A DNA stretch of 64,000 nucleotides from Tetrapyrgos nigripes (GCA_013368315.1 JAACJM010000112.1:124001-188000); one strand, 5' to 3'; shown: positions 23,872-35,690, numbered from the stretch's first letter. Notes: generated from the letters alone by a model not told the origin. Program-made: numbers and translations.

Positions 23872-26800
23872 CTATCTTAACCCCTCATACGGATCATCAT
23901 ACGGCCTCTCCTCACCCTCAGACTTATTGTGCCCTCCCAAACTTGTCTCCTGATAATGATACGGCGCTAATCTTATATCCTCATCGTAGCTCATTCTATT
24001 AGATCTAGGAGTACGAAGTGGGTACTCACTAGCATCCGTACTCCCCGCGCCTCCATTGTGTCCATTATGATTGTTGATAATAGCAGTTGACCTCCATCTA
24101 TGATCTGAAGACGCTGATCCAGGACCTACTTTTGTATACGCAGAATCGACACGGAAGGCTGTAGCGAGTGTGGGTCGAGAGGTGGAGGTCATATGACCGT
24201 GTCCATGCGCGGTAGGTACTCCACGGAAATAGTCTACGAAGAAACGGCAGGAAGAGATAATTTCACGCGCAAAGTCGGAGTAGTTTATTCTGTAGGGGTT
24301 TAGAGTCAGCGTTGACGTCGTTGAGAGTATATAGGCACTCACGAATCCCACAAAGGCTTCCAAATTTTCGTCGGCGGTGCACCTGGAATACGGTATTCTT
24401 TGGGAGTATATGCCCACCACATCATAATGGAGAAGAGGATCATCTGTATGGTGCAGAAGGGTTAGAATGACTCAAACAATTCCAATGTACGAACTCAGGA
24501 ATGATCAACGCACCTCGATACAAATCGCCAGAGCATTCAACCCGTTCGATATATTCGTCGCCGACCAGTAATCCGTTGCGTGGATGACTCGACCTTCAAG
24601 TGCAGAGAACTATGACCGTTCACGAGTCAGTCAGTATATATACATTTTCTCATTCATAGTTGGGCAATAGACAGAGCATTGAGAAAACGCACCACAAAGC
24701 TCTGATAAAACGTAAACATCACAATCAACTTGATCGACCAAAACTTGGCGAGAGGTCTTTTATCGGCCAATTCCGCTGAGGTTAGTCCGTAAAACACGAA
24801 GAGACCGTACAGGGCGACACTGTGAACGTTAAGTATATCCAGATAAACCCAGCAAGGACAGGTGAGAATACAGGATAAGAACTCACCTAATACTAACAAA
24901 ATCCACTGCCTCGAGGTACACATTCGCATACCTCGCATCAAACCCTGCAGATTCACATAGGACGTTGTAATGTTCGCAGATGATACCTGCGATGGAAGCG
25001 AGAGGTCGGATGATGACGTATTGCAGGACCGACCACTATGAGACAGACGGTTCATGAGTCGTTGAGCACACAGACGAGCACACGGTGGAAGACGTGCTTA
25101 CTTTGACGGTATACATGAAGTAAGCCTATCCAAATATCTGTGTCAGTCATGTTCTCGAAAACATCGATAGAAAGAGTGAAAGGGGAGAGACGGAAGGATC
25201 AACAGGAGTACAAGCTAAAACGTGAATAGAAGCATAGACGTAGACTTAGACAAGGGTAGAATGATAAGGAGTAAGGGTTTTGGGATAGGTAAACCGGGGG
25301 TAGCGGGATGGAGTCGATCCTCCTTTTACCTTTCCACCTTTCATTCCTTCCCTGAATACGATCCAAAACAAAGACTTTGGGATAGGTAAACCGGGGGTAG
25401 CGGGATGGAGTCGATCCTCCTTTTACCTTTCCACCTTTCATTCCTTCCCTGAATACGATCCAAAACAAAGACGAGAAAAAGGGGTAGGTGGGGGTTTGTG
25501 TGGTAATGGAACCAAAGTGGCCATGAGCAGTAAATGAAACAGTAATGAAAGATGTTACACGACGATGCACGATGGCATAAAACCCCTTCAAGAAAGCAAG
25601 AACCCAAGCATCCCAACGAATCCGGCAGATAGAAGAAATAAAAGATAGTTCCCTTGACACTCACCTTCGTAGGTCTATACCTCCAACAACAGAACTATAT
25701 CCCATATTCCCATCACCAACAACCAACGTAGCCGACAGAGCCCAACCAGGCACCAAACCCAGACCCAGACCCAGTAATCCAATACGTTTGATCAATATCA
25801 GGACACGTCCCCACCCCAAATCCCGAATGCCGAACCCGATCCAAACAACCCAATCATCCGAACCGACGATGGTAAAACACGACCAGTACACGTCCCATCC
25901 CGCATCGCAACCAACCAATCAAGCCATCATTGGCAACCAACCAGATATCCACATTCCAATCCGCATTCCATCCACCAATTATCCACCACCCAACGCGACA
26001 CCAATCACCAATCCAAGCCCACGCATAACCGACCAGGCACCAATCGCCAATCCAGGGTTGAACCGACATCCGAAAGCGCAGCAGCAGTCGAGGCACAATG
26101 CCATGATATGGTGATGTGGCAGGTCGGGGCGACGGCCCGGATATCCAAGTGGAGTAAGCCACGTAGTGACGTAGCGGTAGCGGAAATATGAGAAAAAGCA
26201 AAAACAAAAGCAAAGAGGCGTGGAGGATGTCAGCATATCATTCTCTAGTCACATAGCATGGAACATAAAAAGGGAACGCCAGAACGCAGATCCTTGGGTC
26301 TCGGGCGCGAGCGCCCAAAACACGAAGGAAAGACAAACGGAAAAAGGAAAACGCACGGGAATAGGTAAAGGCCTCTTATCCTTTCTCACAATTGCTCCAT
26401 CTGCTGTATGATCTGCGGATGTTGCGGCAACAAATTCGATCAGGAGGAGTCTGGATTGTCATGAGTTGGGGTAGTAGTCGTGGTGTGTGGATGGAAAAGA
26501 AGTTTGGATGAATGGGTGTTGTATGTATCATAAAGATGTACGAAATCATGTATTGGAGGAATACATGCAGCACGGAAAACACGGAAAGATGATGAGATGG
26601 ATATGACACTTGGAACGAAGGAAGAAAGTCACGTACAAGAATGCACTGAGTGTCACTGCCTTGGAACCGCAACACGGAATGACGCAAGGAAAGGACCGCA
26701 AACGGCAGCAGGGTATGCGATGTGAGTTGAAACGAATAAGAGCGGGTGAGACGAGAGAGGAAACGAGTATGGATGTCTTCGTCAGAACCTTGAGCAGCCA

Positions 26801-27443
26801 GTCTCCACGTAAAGCTTACCTCGTAAGCTGGATGAAGGAGCGAAGAAAGGTTTGAGAGGGAATAGAGAATAAGGATACGAGAGCCGAAGAGCAAGAGCCG
26901 ATGTCAGAGCGAGACGAGTAGGCCCATGGTAAGTGACCCAGAGAACGCTATAATAGGCTAACGGACGCACCAACTTCGACCAATGAATAATATGTGTAAC
27001 TCCGGAAGAAACGATAGGAAAAGAAGGATACGACTGCGTAGACGGGTGGCATATAGAGGATCCGGAGACTATGGAGCCGGGTAGAGCAAGAAGTCAGCAC
27101 GGGTTGATTGGTGAGGTGAGGTAGAGGCGGACGTACATTTGCCGCTGCTCAGCAGGGTTGGTATAGGTTCTATGGAGTCTATGAGTTGACTTGGGAGGTA
27201 GCTGAGGAAAGGAAGGGACAGGACCTGCAATGCTGATACACGGAGAATGACGAGATTATTACAGTCTTTTTACGAGTCAGCATTAGACAAGCAGAAGGAC
27301 GATTTGAGGACTCAAGGACGCACAACAACAGCACAAACCCCCGCAATAGTCCACCCTATCCTATGAGCATCCCAGTGAAGCTCTCCCGACTCCCAAAACT
27401 TGGACTGGTCGATGACTTGTTGGTTATCGGACGGGCACGACAT
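23872..27443 (-). CDS. TMEM184 / OST-alpha family multi-pass membrane protein
   Basis: Member of the organic solute transporter-alpha/TMEM184 family; fungal members are poorly characterised. Fourteen exons splice in phase: 27443-27324, 27265-27225, 27169-27137, 27068-26971, 26827-26820 (8-nt micro-exon), 26659-26637, 26450-26357, 25694-25665, 25125-25102, 25035-24887, 24819-24693, 24609-24514, 24443-24343, 24289-23872; 453 residues. Family motifs: SGELHWDAHRIGW, NPAEQRQ, ILYMPPVYAVVSFFSYRF, AYEAVTLSAFL, DKRPLPIP, FCCWRYRPTK, WSVLQYVIIRPLASIAGI, FYGLTSAELADKRPLAKF and LIVMFTFYQSFVFSALEGR. About seven hydrophobic segments, then a hydrophilic His/Asn/Gly-rich tail. Two introns exceed 500 nt, unusual here; one holds a 97-bp tandem repeat. 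Confidence 0.88.
25279..25472. repeat. Perfect 97-bp tandem duplication inside an intron
   Basis: Units 25279-25375 and 25376-25472 read the same, from 'tttgggataggtaaaccggg' to 'ccaaaacaaagac'. They lie in the intron between the exons ending at 25665 and starting at 25125 of the TMEM184-type gene. This is a very recent duplication with no visible coding effect. Confidence 0.92.
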
Positions 27444-28249
27444 CCCGAGTGAGGCTTGGAGCGGTTTGGTGTTTTGAGGGCGTTACAGATACACAACAAG
27501 AGACGAAAGACTTGAGAGAAGAAAGGCGTCTCGAAAAAACAAGGTAATGGGACAACGCACAGTTGCTGTTTACGTCAGTTTATGACAGAGGCGGTGCGCC
27601 GCCAAGGCTTTCTCATCATGCCGAATTGCGCCATGCTTGAACAGAGAGGCAAAGGATCTCTTTAAGGGAGAGATGATTAGAGTCAAAGATGGTTGAAGGA
27701 AGTAAAAAGACCAAAATTTGGCTTTTCGATACCAAGTTTTTTTGGTCGAAGGGACACTTCCCGGAAATCGACGTTTCAGTTCTTGGACCCATGCATATGC
27801 CGCGTAATAAACTCCTCCACGTTGCGCGTCAGAAATGCCTGAAGAGGGCATTGCAGTAGGCGGAAGAAAGCTCATCTTTAAACCTCTGTGCTTGACGAAC
27901 CGTGGAGTGGTCTGGTAATGATCGTCTATACCAATATGTCGGTGCGGGCCACTGTATACAGCGGCAGGTACGAGTCCTCGTCCCATTGCACAAAATGCAA
28001 TAGACTCTGAAGAGGTAGATGTGGGTCATGGACTGGCCACTGGCCACTGGTTCTTTGCTCGACGAAAGTTGACAGAGAATTTGCGGAGAAGCTTGGTACC
28101 GAGTCTGCCGAGCTGATGGAATAGGATATATTTTCCCGGGATACGAAAAATGCGGCCATTTGAGCTCACAATAAGACTCGTCCTATAAATAGGACTCGTA
28201 AATGGCCACAGTATTTCTTGAAAAGTTTCAGGTACACGTCCCCGGAAGT
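27444..28249. other. Intergenic region upstream of the TMEM184-type gene
   Basis: A minus-strand open frame of 138 codons (27570-27986) is present, but it has no motif I recognise and no supporting intron pattern. It may be chance, or part of a 5' leader. Otherwise nothing is seen. Confidence 0.3.
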
Positions 28250-28966
28250 TTCTTATGGACTCCCTACCTAACGGTACAGAAAGTTTTGATCCATCAAGAG
28301 TACTGGATGGTTGATGCCAATTGCCTAGTATGGCACTCAGCACTGTACGGTACATGCATGGTGATTTCCGCAGATACTAGTATCCGATGACTGTATCAAC
28401 AGTCAACAACCCTTATACGTAGGTATATCACTATGAACTGATGCTCATCGACACGAAGTCTACGATTCATTTCTATAATGGGATAATCCGAGCAGTGAAT
28501 ACGGTCATCCAATGCACTACTGTATATGGATCGACGATGCTATGCCCAGCACCAGTCAGCTTCATTGTATAAATTGCCCTAGTCTCGAGTACTACAGCCA
28601 TCGCGCTACTTGTCATTATCATTATCACTGAGGATATCATGATGAGATGAGATCTGAGACTGATCATGAGAGACGATGCGCGACTCGACACAGATGGATA
28701 GTTGTTCCGTCACGGAGTGACTCGCGGTCGAGATGTATGGACCATTGGGCGTTATCCATCTGATGCCGACCTGGCAATAGTTCAAGCATAAGAAGGTATC
28801 ACTGTAGCAATCTAGGCATGGTAATACGTGGCCATCGAGTACAATAGCCACTTCCATTCCTACTCAAAAGCCACAGTGTGGAGTGAAGGAACGAAACGTG
28901 AGACTGGGAGGAAACGTCATGCATCGAACCATTGGACTTGGAGACGTAGATAAAAGTTCAGGCCAT

Positions 28967-29047
28967 CATGCCGAAAAGACAAAAATATCCGCTCGACGGA
29001 AAAGTGAACTGATAGACGAGCAGACTCATCTTTGTCTTTTCGGCATG
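28967..29047. mobile_element. MITE with CATGCCGAAA termini, 3-bp target duplication (copy 2)
   Basis: An 81-bp member of the family at 18215: the left end 'catgccgaaaagacaaaaat' is mirrored by 'atctttgtcttttcggcatg'. It is flanked by CAT on both sides (28964-28966 and 29048-29050). Locus copies B (near 33520) and C (near 37740) lack the element and have a single CAT-like triplet at the same place, which confirms insertion and TSD. Confidence 0.85.
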
Positions 29048-29128
29048 CATGCTGCTCGATACCTGCTTACTAACGCCACAATCATCATCTTACTCCTATC
29101 AGTACGCAATATGCAAGTAGTAAGTAAT

Positions 29129-30148
29129 AGCCGGGAATAGCACGGTTTTGCGGGTAAGTGACGGTGAAGAGGTACGGGGCTAGCGGGGACGAGGACGGGT
29201 CAGCATGTCTGAACCCGACACTAACCCGTTACTCTTTAACAGGGTAATGAGCACGTCAGAGTTCGTGTATCTGGCCTGTAATCATGGTCAGTTGTACCTA
29301 TGATCACTCTTGAAGTGACCACTCACCAGCAGTGTTGCCGAGGTCCGGGCCATGACCCTGTTGGCCCTGAACCGACCCCGGACCGACCCCGAGGTCCAGG
29401 TCCAGTGGCTATGCAGGACCTGACCCGGACCTAGAGGTCCGGGTCGAGGGCCAGAGGCTGCAGAGGAGGGCCGGACCCGACCGGACCCAGGACCTCAAGT
29501 GTCGGTATGACCAAGTTTAGGGACTTGAAATGGTATCGTCGACCTTCTTTTGAGCTTCTTCGTAGTACATATAGTGACCTGAGCTGCCATGTGGTCGCCA
29601 CAGTTCGTTTTCTTTCGTTTTCTCACCCAAAATAACTGTACTCGGAATATGCCGAGGATGACCTCACAGCTGCAAAAATGCGCAGACGCATTGTGGCTCC
29701 GTTATCACAGTAAGTATTGTCAATTTACATAGATACTAGTAGTAAAATACATTATTTATGGACTGGAGCACTTTTTATGGCTTTACCTTCGAGAAAAAAT
29801 TTTCAATGTGCGAACCAGGGCCGACCCTGGACCGACCCTCTTGAACCGGGTCCAGCAGGTCCAGGGTCAAGGTCCAACGAGAAGGTGGACCGACCCCGTA
29901 GGTCCGGGTCGAGGGCCAGAAAATTTTGGCCGGACCTGACCCGAACCGGACCTTGCTCACCAGATTAACAACAAATTCAGCCCCTTTTCCCTCTATGCAT
30001 TTCGTGTACAAAACCCGCGAGTTCGGGAGAGAATCTGCTCAAACCGTCGATAGTCCTAACCCGTCGTCAAGGGGACGGGTGTTGACGGGTACGGGAGTGG
30101 GTCAGAAATTTCTACCCGCGAGATCCCTGCACTGTTCCCTAGTACTAC
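29129..30148. mobile_element. Non-autonomous hAT-like insertion, 8-bp target duplication
   Basis: Copy A of the segmental repeat is interrupted here by 1,020 bp. TAAGTAAT occurs immediately on both sides (29121-29128 and 30149-30156), and once at the uninterrupted sites in copies B and C. The ends are imperfect inverted repeats ('gggaatagcacggttttgcg' against 'gggaacagtgcagggatctc' reversed). The interior has two GC-rich clusters of 'ggtccgggtcgagggccag' (29400-29460 and 29840-29930), perhaps a nested relative. The 8-bp duplication fits hAT elements. No transposase frame is seen. Confidence 0.7.
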
Positions 30149-30493
30149 TAAGTAATCTAATTATTGTATCAACCAACCAGTCATTGGGACTTCAAGTTGG
30201 CAAGGGCCATGGCTGGCAAGGATATAGAAAACCCCTGAATCAACGTCTATTTCCTCAGACACCAACAGTCCTTCACTGGTCGATCGTCTCAACTTGTCTC
30301 TCTCATCGAACATCTCTTTGAACGGACTGGTCCCTGTTCACTCTACTCTACTTCATCGCAGTATCTTCAGCCGGTCCTCTGACTGCTGCAATCAACCTCG
30401 TTACTCTATTCAGCTACTCTGCTACCTACTCGACCCAGTTCCTGAATTCCCACTTCCTTCATCACTCCTCCGCCTCACAAATCACGAATCACG

Positions 30494-31470
30494 ATGATGT
30501 TCAAGTCCAAGGTTTTGTACCTCTTCCTCACTCTCGCCGTTTTACAGGTGACGGTGAACGCAGCTCCGGTAAGTTCAAGCTCTGACTCGCTGTCCTTGCA
30601 ATTCATTACCTTGACTTTGCTTCAAATCATACTGTTTCGACAACTGAGAAAACCACCGCAACTTGAAAAACCTCTGTGTTGACTAGTAGTACTAGGAGCT
30701 CGACCTCGTCGAAACCTACTGCCACCACCACATCGACATCGGGCGCTACTGGAAGATAGAACGGCTACTAGTACCGGCAACTCCAGCGTCCCAACTGATT
30801 GACCTGTATGCTGTCCAAGCTGCACATTTATTCAGTGCACCCATTTTCATTGAAAATTTGACCTGTTCTCATTGAGTAGTCCAACCCGTTTTGAATGATT
30901 TGTATGAACCCGTCTTCAAAGAGTGAGCTGACTATCTTCCAAGTCCATCATGACATTTCCGATGACATTTTGAAGTTGTCGAGTCATTCTAAGTAACTCT
31001 CACTCTTTTCCCCTCTACTGCCGTCCAATTATCAAGTGTAGCATGCTCTCCGATCGGTACAAACCGAACTCGACTTCAAATTGCCAGACTTACGGCACAG
31101 CTTGAAGCGAAAAATGCAAAGAATAGTAAAGAGGACTGGGCAGGGGGGGATCATAAATCGTCGAGGTAAGTCAAGTTTTATTCCTAGGGTTCAATGTTCA
31201 ACAACGTTGACATTGCCCTGATCCCGTCATTGAATATTAATATTCAATCATGCTCGCAGTGCTTGATGACGAGGAATCCAAACATCTTTGGGGCAGTCCT
31301 ACCACTGAGCAGATTATCAGAGATATTGGCCGGCCGTGATCGTGCTCAACGAGCTGATGACGATGACAAAGTTACAAACGACGTCAAATTCCCGGTCTTA
31401 CGAAGCTTGAAGCGACAGATGCAAAGGATAGTAAAGAGGACTGGACAGTGGGGCCGATGTATCGGCGAGT
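30494..31470 (+). pseudogene. Degenerate third copy of the palindrome-borne secreted gene
   Basis: The 5' end is well kept: signal peptide KSKVLYLFLTLAVLQVTVNA, the first donor site, and the Ser/Thr-rich second exon start. That exon is then truncated, with stops and deletions (30640-30810). Downstream fragments at about 31070-31165 and 31360-31470 resemble each other (both contain 'atagtaaagaggactgg') and weakly resemble the last exon of the intact copies. It cannot encode the full protein. Two transposons lie in its upstream region. Confidence 0.7.
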
Positions 31471-31818
31471 GGTCAACCTTGTTTATAGCGTAGTCGGCTA
31501 ATTTACTCTCAATTCTCAGTTCACCCGAATCCCTACTCCAGCAGTCACTCAGCTAGCTCAAGAAAAAGTTATTATGCATTTGAATTTGCTTAATGATAGC
31601 TTGTTGATAGCTTGACTGGTGGTTTGACTGGGTGGCTTGGAAAACTGGTGGCCCGCTGAATCACTATCAGCCACGGCGAACCGGCGTATAATCTTAAGCC
31701 CTGGTCGATACTCTAGTACAGCCATTTCGTTTTCCTGATTAAAATTCAACCTGATACCATTCAATCTGCTACTGTACCCGTACAAATTCCCTAAACATAA
31801 CAATCCCCAATCCCTGAA

Positions 31819-33111
31819 TTAACAGTTGGTAAACTTAATGTCCCATTCTGCAGCCTTCTCCGCATATTTCAACCCCTGCACAGCCTTCAGCTCAGGAGCA
31901 TTCTTGTCATAACACCTGATGATGATGTGGTCCGCGATCATATGGTTGGGAATAGCCATTTGTGCACCATTGTTATACCCAGAGAACCTGACCATTGGGT
32001 ATGAAGAGCCTTGCTTAGCGCCAACGGTTAGACCAGCGCTCTCAGCAGCTGCTTTACGGTTGTCCTCGAGCCTGGCGCGCATTCGATCGTTGCTTTGGAA
32101 GTCTGCGATGACGGGTTTGTTGTTTACCTTGTCTTGGGTGAACCAGATCTGAGAAGAAATGGGCGAGAATAAGGAGGTATGCCTTGCGGACTGGGATTTT
32201 CGAATAACTCACCTTCTGAATAGCCTTCCAGTCATCGAGCGATTTGGCATAGACCAAACAGACTTTGTCCTTCGTATTGTACGAGCTATACAAGACAAAC
32301 AGCGGTGAGTTGGCCATCAATGCAATGGCACCATCGATCACGTACTTATCAAAATCTTCCGCAACATAAATCGCAATACCCAATTCTGCCTGACGGTCCA
32401 AGTGCTCAGGGAATTGACCACTCTCGTATTCCTGAGCCAATGCGTTTTCTACACCACGGAATCCGAGGAATTCTTCACCGGCTCGAGCTGACAACGTTAC
32501 GATATCTCTCTTGGGTTTCCCGGTCGTCGTGTTCGTGGAGGAACCGGTACCGTTGGCCTTGCCGCCGGGGAGGGGACAGGACTATGAAGAACAGACGAGG
32601 ATCAATACAAGTCCACGAGAATAATATATAAAGTGCGTACATTCAAAGGCTTAAATTTGAACGAGTCTGGAATCGTTCCGTTCTGCCCTCCGCCAGTTGT
32701 AGAGTTCCCAGGTCCACCAGTTGGGACTGTGGAGTTGCCGGTACTAGTAGCCGTTCCAGTTCCAGTCTTCGTTCCTGTAGATGTAGAATTCGTTGTTCCA
32801 GTGGGGACCACAGAGCCCGACGTCGACGTGGTGGAGCCAGTAGGTTTCGACGAGGTCGAGCTACTGGTACTAGTGGTAGACACGGGCTTGCTGGTACTAC
32901 TAGTCGACGTAGAAGTTTTCGAAGTTGCTGTGGTTTTCTTGCTCGAAGCCTTTGATTTGAAGGAAAATCAAGGTTAGTAGTTACTAATGAATTGCAAGGG
33001 CAGCGAGTCAGAGCTTGAACTTACCGGAGCTGCGTTCACCGTCACCTGTAAAACGGCGAGAGCGAGGAAGAGGTACAAAACCTTGGACTTGAGCTTGTTG
33101 TTGAACATCAT
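31819..33111 (-). CDS. Secreted Ser/Thr-rich protein, possible ADP-ribosyltransferase-like fold (copy B)
   Basis: Exons 33111-33025, 32949-32641, 32581-32213, 32148-31819 give 364 residues. Signal peptide (about 1-27, LYLFLALAVLQVTVNAAP); mucin-like Ser/Thr/Gly region with N-glycosylation sites (about 30-135); GKPKR, a Kex2-type site (about 160); then a folded domain (about 165-364). The domain begins EEFLGFRGVENALAQEY followed by ELGIAIYVAEDFDKY, resembling the HGT/RG...GELG-x-x-Y-V-T pattern of ADP-ribosyltransferase-like folds, and ends with a QMAIPNHMIADHIIIRCYD strand. The key C-terminal glutamate of active enzymes is not evident, so activity is doubtful. This is inference from pattern only; no family is firmly recognised. 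Identical to copy C. Confidence 0.75.
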
Positions 33112-33372
33112 CGTGATTCGTGAGGCGAAGGATTGATAAAGGAAATGGGGGAATTCAGGAACTGGGTCGAGTAGGTAGCAGAGTAGCTGAATAGAGTAAC
33201 GAGGTTGATTGCAGCAGTCAGAGGACCGGCCCAAGGTGATGCGATCAAGTAGAGTAGAGTAGAAAGAACAGGGACCAGCCCGTTCAAAGAGATGAAGAGA
33301 GAGAGAAAAGTTGAGACAATCGACCAGTGAAGGACGGTTGGTGTCTGAGGAAATGGACGTTAATTCAGGTGG

Positions 33373-33380
33373 TTTTTATA
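33373..33380 (-). promoter_or_regulatory. TATA box of the copy B secreted gene
   Basis: TATAAAAA on the minus strand, about 265 bases upstream of the ATG at 33111. It is kept in copy C (37879-37886). In copy A (about 30220) it reads 'ggatatagaaaacc', a weaker form. Confidence 0.6.
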
Positions 33381-33925
33381 CCCTTGCCAGCCAGCGCCCC
33401 TGCCTTGAAGTCTTAAGGACTGGTTGGTTGATACCATGATTTGATTACTTACTACTTGCGTATTGCGTGCTGACGCGTAGTGGTCCTAGGATTGCTGACG
33501 GCGTTAGCGAGTAGGTATCGAGTAGCATGGCCTGAAATTGACGTCTCCAAGTCCAGTGATTCAGTGGATGACTCCTCCTGCAGTCTCACGTTTCGCTCCT
33601 TCGCTCCACACTCCGGTACGTGACTAGGAATTGGAGTGGCTGTTCTACTCGAGATGGTCATTGACTGCAGCTTGGCCTTGAACGCTCATGAAACAGAATA
33701 GGTATTGGTCCCGCAGCATATGAATGGGGAAAGGTGATTCTCCATATTGTACTCGATGGCCACGTAGTAAATGCCTTGATTGCTACAGTGATACTTCTGT
33801 ATGCTTGAAATATTGCTTAGTCGACATAGCTAGCACGTACATCTCGACTGGAAGTCAGTCCAAGACGGAATAACTATCCCTCCGAATCCGTGTCATACGT
33901 CGCGGGCGGCGTCTCTCATAATCAG

Positions 33926-34334
33926 TTACGAGGCCGAATGAAATGAGGCTGAGTTTATTACACTCGACTTCTGCTTGTGGCTATGCTTAAACGGTCCCGT
34001 CTATCCGTCCGATAAACGGGTTGGACCGAATTTATCCGTGTGGCTGTGTTCATACCTTTCCTGTCTAGTATTCCCCACTTCTCCCGACGTCCTCCCTCAT
34101 CTCCACATCGCAAGATACACGACAACACCTTGAAACGTGCAATACTGGCATATATTTCTTTCATATATTTCTGTAGTCACCTTACTCGTCACGCGTTGTC
34201 GTCTGCTTCCCTGTTTTTACAAATGTGTGGTCATTGATGGTCTTACGTCGTCTTCAAATGCAAGCTGAATATGCTTGGATGCTTAGAGATGGCCTCGTTA
34301 CCGCCACACGCAGCGTTGGCCCACACCCCTTTCA
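33926..34334. mobile_element. 409-bp element with TTACGAGGCC end and hairpin end, no TSD (copy 1)
   Basis: Copy B of the segmental repeat is interrupted here exactly: copy A reads (reversed) '...gatcag|tctcag...', while here the two halves are 409 bp apart, with no target duplication. One end is TTACGAGGCCGAATGAAATG. Near the other end the reverse complement GGCCTCGTTA recurs at 34291-34300, followed by a palindrome (GCCACACGC / GCGTTGGC) and CCCACACCCCTTTCA. A second 409-bp copy lies at 49451-49859 in reverse, and a longer one at 35791-37051. No coding capacity is recognised. Confidence 0.85.
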
Positions 34335-34748
34335 TCTCAGATCTCATCTAATCCCTATGTCCTCAGTGATAATGATAATGGATGACAGGTAACGCAGTGG
34401 CTGTAACACTCGAGACTGGGGCAATTGATGCAATGTATGTGAAGGGCGGCACTGGGCGGCATCGCATATCTTGAAGGATGAATTTATGTTCGGGGTCGGT
34501 ATTACTCCATATGGAAATTTGACCTCAAAACGGTCCTACATGGAATAGGTCGGGGCGAGCATTACCTGCACTGAAAATTTGATTCTTTTAAATTCCATTT
34601 AAAAGAGGCTAAACAACCTGGTGAGTGACCTCGTAGTCTACAGATATACCAGTGTGCCATTCACCACCCAGTTTTATACAAGTTCCTATCGTACCGTCCA
34701 AACATCGCGTCCTCAGTGCCCAGTAAGGTCTGGCCTTTATTTGTGTTA

Positions 34749-34847
34749 CAGTGACTGACAAAACTGATGTCACCCCCGTGACCAGATCTAATTGAGTTTT
34801 TGAATTGAATCTGGTCACGGGAGTGACATCAGTTTTGTCGGTCACTG
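34749..34847. mobile_element. Fold-back Tc1/mariner-type MITE, TA target duplication
   Basis: A 99-bp near-perfect palindrome: 'cagtgactgacaaaactgat' at the left matches, reversed, 'atcagttttgtcggtcactg' at the right, with the arms meeting near 34795. TA lies on both sides (34747-34748 and 34848-34849). CAGTG termini and a TA duplication are typical of Tc1/mariner-derived MITEs. No empty site is available in this window. Confidence 0.85.
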
Positions 34848-34849
34848 TA

Positions 34850-35690
34850 GCAGTGATATTCACCATCTACCGTTAAACGAGCACTTACTGTTATATTCCG
34901 GGTTCTGTCTCTAGATCTTCAAGTTCATATCTTCCCTTTCCCTCTGCTCATCGGGATTCTCCGGCTATCCGCAAGCCTCTGAGCGTCTCGAGCGGACTTC
35001 CTTTTCCGCGCATCAGTAATTCCCCAATGATATGAAGTCAATAGACTCGTCTGACTCACTGACCCAGACTCAATACCAAGGCTCATGATCAGTACCTATC
35101 TTTTACACAGAACAGTCATGGAGACGTATGCCCTCCAGAACCCGGCGTTCAGCTCGTGGACCCATGCCGGTTAATAACTACCTCCTCCTCCAACATGATC
35201 CTCTTGTCCCTATCAGAGAAGAAATTCTTCACCTGTATACTACACAGAATCCCACACCTAGCTTATACCTACTGGTCATGCAGCAGAGTCGACAGCAATT
35301 TCTGGCCAACCTATTTTCCTTCCAGCTACTCTATGCAATTACTGCGACTCGGAAGTGTGTCTATTCAGTGTTCCAAATTAATCTATGAGAAAACTCCGCT
35401 CTTCATACCACCTGAATGTCGTCGTCGTTGAAGGCATCCACGCTCGTATAGATTGCTTATTATACTTATTTATTGTACCAACTGTATCTTGGCGGTCTCC
35501 ATAACCGGATGGATGTACAGCGGCTTAAACGCGCTACGAGCTCGTCATACCCGGATAGATAGATAGATACACAGTGGTTGACCCGGGACGATGATGTACC
35601 TGTTACATATAGTAGCTACATCGGGCTGCCTCCCGGACCTCCCGGTGTATCAGTTCTGGGTCCCAGCCCGGGTAATACACTCCTCCTCCT
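34850..35690. other. Intergenic region
   Basis: No gene recognised. Contains a short GATA run near 35562 and pyrimidine-rich stretches. Short open frames look random. Confidence 0.35.

Larger units (their letters stand above)
28250..31500 (+). repeat. Locus copy A of a three-copy segmental repeat
   Basis: 28250-28330 matches 35690-35790; 28331-29128 and 30157-30560 match 37052-38290; copy B at 31722-34450 is in reverse. Copy A holds a degenerate gene and two insertions (28967-29047 and 29129-30148) that copies B and C lack. It is useful as the empty-site reference for the elements inserted in B and C. Confidence 0.8.
31722..33468. repeat. Left arm of a perfect 1.75-kb inverted repeat
   Basis: Each position x in this arm pairs with 71259-x in 37791-39537. 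Translations of all frames on both strands are identical between arms, and the promoter and 3' end compare base for base where checked. First mismatches are at 33469 outside and 31721 inside, after which similarity drops sharply. The spacer is 4.3 kb. Confidence 0.9.

Noticed and set aside
25788..26213. Asn/Pro/Ile-rich open frames on both strands at 25.8-26.2 kb
   Set aside because: They lie in an intron of the TMEM184-type gene and come from low-complexity 'ccaatcaccaa'-like sequence.
32633..32977. Long valine/proline-rich antisense frame in the palindrome gene (and its mirror 38282-38626)
   Set aside because: It is the shadow of the Ser/Thr-rich coding exon read on the other strand; the splice model explains the sense strand.
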